This document shows, in pieces, positions 63,710 through 64,000 of a stretch of 64,000 nt of DNA. This DNA is from Nocardioides humi (GTDB lineage Bacteria; Actinomycetota; Actinomycetes; Propionibacteriales; Nocardioidaceae). Both the position numbers and the translations under genes were made by a program. Positions within the stretch are counted from its first letter, which is position 1. Each line of letters begins with the position of its first letter. The notes below the pieces were generated by a model that had not been told where the DNA came from, did no database searches, and worked only from the letters and a program-made list of their open reading frames with translations. Where the stretch lies: positions 3,286,001 through 3,350,000 of the forward strand of contig NZ_CP041146.1 of the NCBI RefSeq assembly GCF_006494775.1, in the 5' to 3' direction.

Positions 63710-64000
63710 ATGTCCCCACGCTCTCGGGTCGCCTGGTGGCTCGCTCCCGTCGCCACCCTCGGTCTGCTGGTGCCGCTCCTGGCCGCCGCGCCCGCGGCGT
63801 ACGCGGAGGACGGCGCGACGGACAACTGCGTGCCGGGCAACGTCTTGGAGTGCCTCCAGTTCAGCTCGGGATACGCCGACGACGCCGACCCGGACGAGGA
63901 TCCGGTCAACAACCGGCCCACCGACGACTCCCCGTCCTGGGACATCGAGATGGCCACCGCCGCGCCGTCGAACAGCGGGCAGCCGTGGCAGGGCACCTTC
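63710..64000 (+). CDS. Secreted protein, 3' end outside the window
   Basis: 97 codons are visible with no stop. A signal peptide is clear (basic start, core LAPVATLGLLVPLLAAA, cleavage after AYA near residue 32). The exposed part is acidic and Pro/Asp-rich with two Cys (TDNCVPGNVLECLQF) and then SGYADDADPDEDP. The family is not recognisable from this fragment; extracellular peptidases start this way, but no catalytic motif is in view. The 157-base gap before it holds the divergent promoters and nothing else I can identify. Confidence 0.7.
   Translation, partial: MSPRSRVAWWLAPVATLGLLVPLLAAAPAAYAEDGATDNCVPGNVLECLQFSSGYADDADPDEDPVNNRPTDDSPSWDIEMATAAPSNSGQPWQGTF

Noticed and set aside
1..64000. 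CRISPR arrays, tRNA/rRNA genes, insertion sequences, prophage genes
   Set aside because: None seen: no regularly spaced repeats, transposase motifs, integrase or structural RNA signatures on either strand.

Overview
The window is about 72% GC chromosomal DNA from a mycothiol-containing actinobacterium. A Nocardioides or other Nocardioidaceae member fits best. The evidence is a mycothiol-dependent formaldehyde dehydrogenase, a SigK/RskA locus like that of mycobacteria, a DUF222-HNH gene with an actinobacterial LexA box, and tight ATGA/GTGA stop-start coupling in nearly every operon. I see no rRNA, tRNA, CRISPR array, insertion sequence or prophage. Genus is an inference.

Layout. (1) 1-5963: the end of an FtsX-type permease; a convergent ECF sigma factor with a putative anti-sigma partner; a YidC paralogue with a small membrane protein; a secreted protein. 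(2) 6113-15646: a TetR-led catabolic operon (TIGR03084 protein, AtuA-like protein, two acyl-CoA dehydrogenases, SRPBCC protein, biotin-dependent acyl-CoA carboxylase) that looks like branched-chain or acyclic-terpenoid acyl-CoA degradation. (3) 15727-33630: a sugar locus. A leftward lldD-fadD pair is divergent from a rightward operon encoding a GH78 alpha-L-rhamnosidase, a five-gene Opp/Dpp ABC importer, two SDRs, a 2-hydroxyacid dehydrogenase, a zinc alcohol dehydrogenase, a metal-site-less MBL-fold protein, an IclR regulator, an FAH-family hydrolase and an aldo/keto reductase. I read it as rhamnoside uptake plus a non-phosphorylative 6-deoxyhexose pathway ending in pyruvate and L-lactate. 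(4) 33695-43348: an SOS-box DUF222-HNH gene beside a complete four-gene Wadjet (JetABCD) anti-plasmid operon. (5) 43455-53365: a helical hypothetical protein, an AEC transporter, a Phd/PIN toxin-antitoxin pair, a YihY/BrkB membrane protein, the mycothiol formaldehyde dehydrogenase with its MBL hydrolase, a tyrosine phosphatase, and a GH18-like/chitin-binding protein divergent from a cellulose-synthase-like glycosyltransferase. (6) 53403-62400: a leftward SigK-regulon-like block of molybdopterin oxidoreductase, fasciclin lipoprotein, sigK, rskA, a three-domain fusion (FAD oxidoreductase + DUF1365 + cyclopropane-synthase-like methyltransferase), a second methyltransferase and DUF1295. (7) 62564-64000: a two-HTH regulator and the start of a secreted protein.

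Data-quality point. Nine otherwise intact genes each carry exactly one -1 frameshift, nearly all in short C/G runs. Adding one base restores a whole number of codons and the family-typical end or start in every case. I treat these as probable assembly indels and give the full gene spans, not pseudogenes.

No intergenic stretch exceeds 300 bases. The longer gaps hold two strong terminator-like hairpins (2602-2677, 15651-15711), an overlapping hairpin pair (62437-62508) and candidate operators (6070, 18463, 35017, 44953, 60836).
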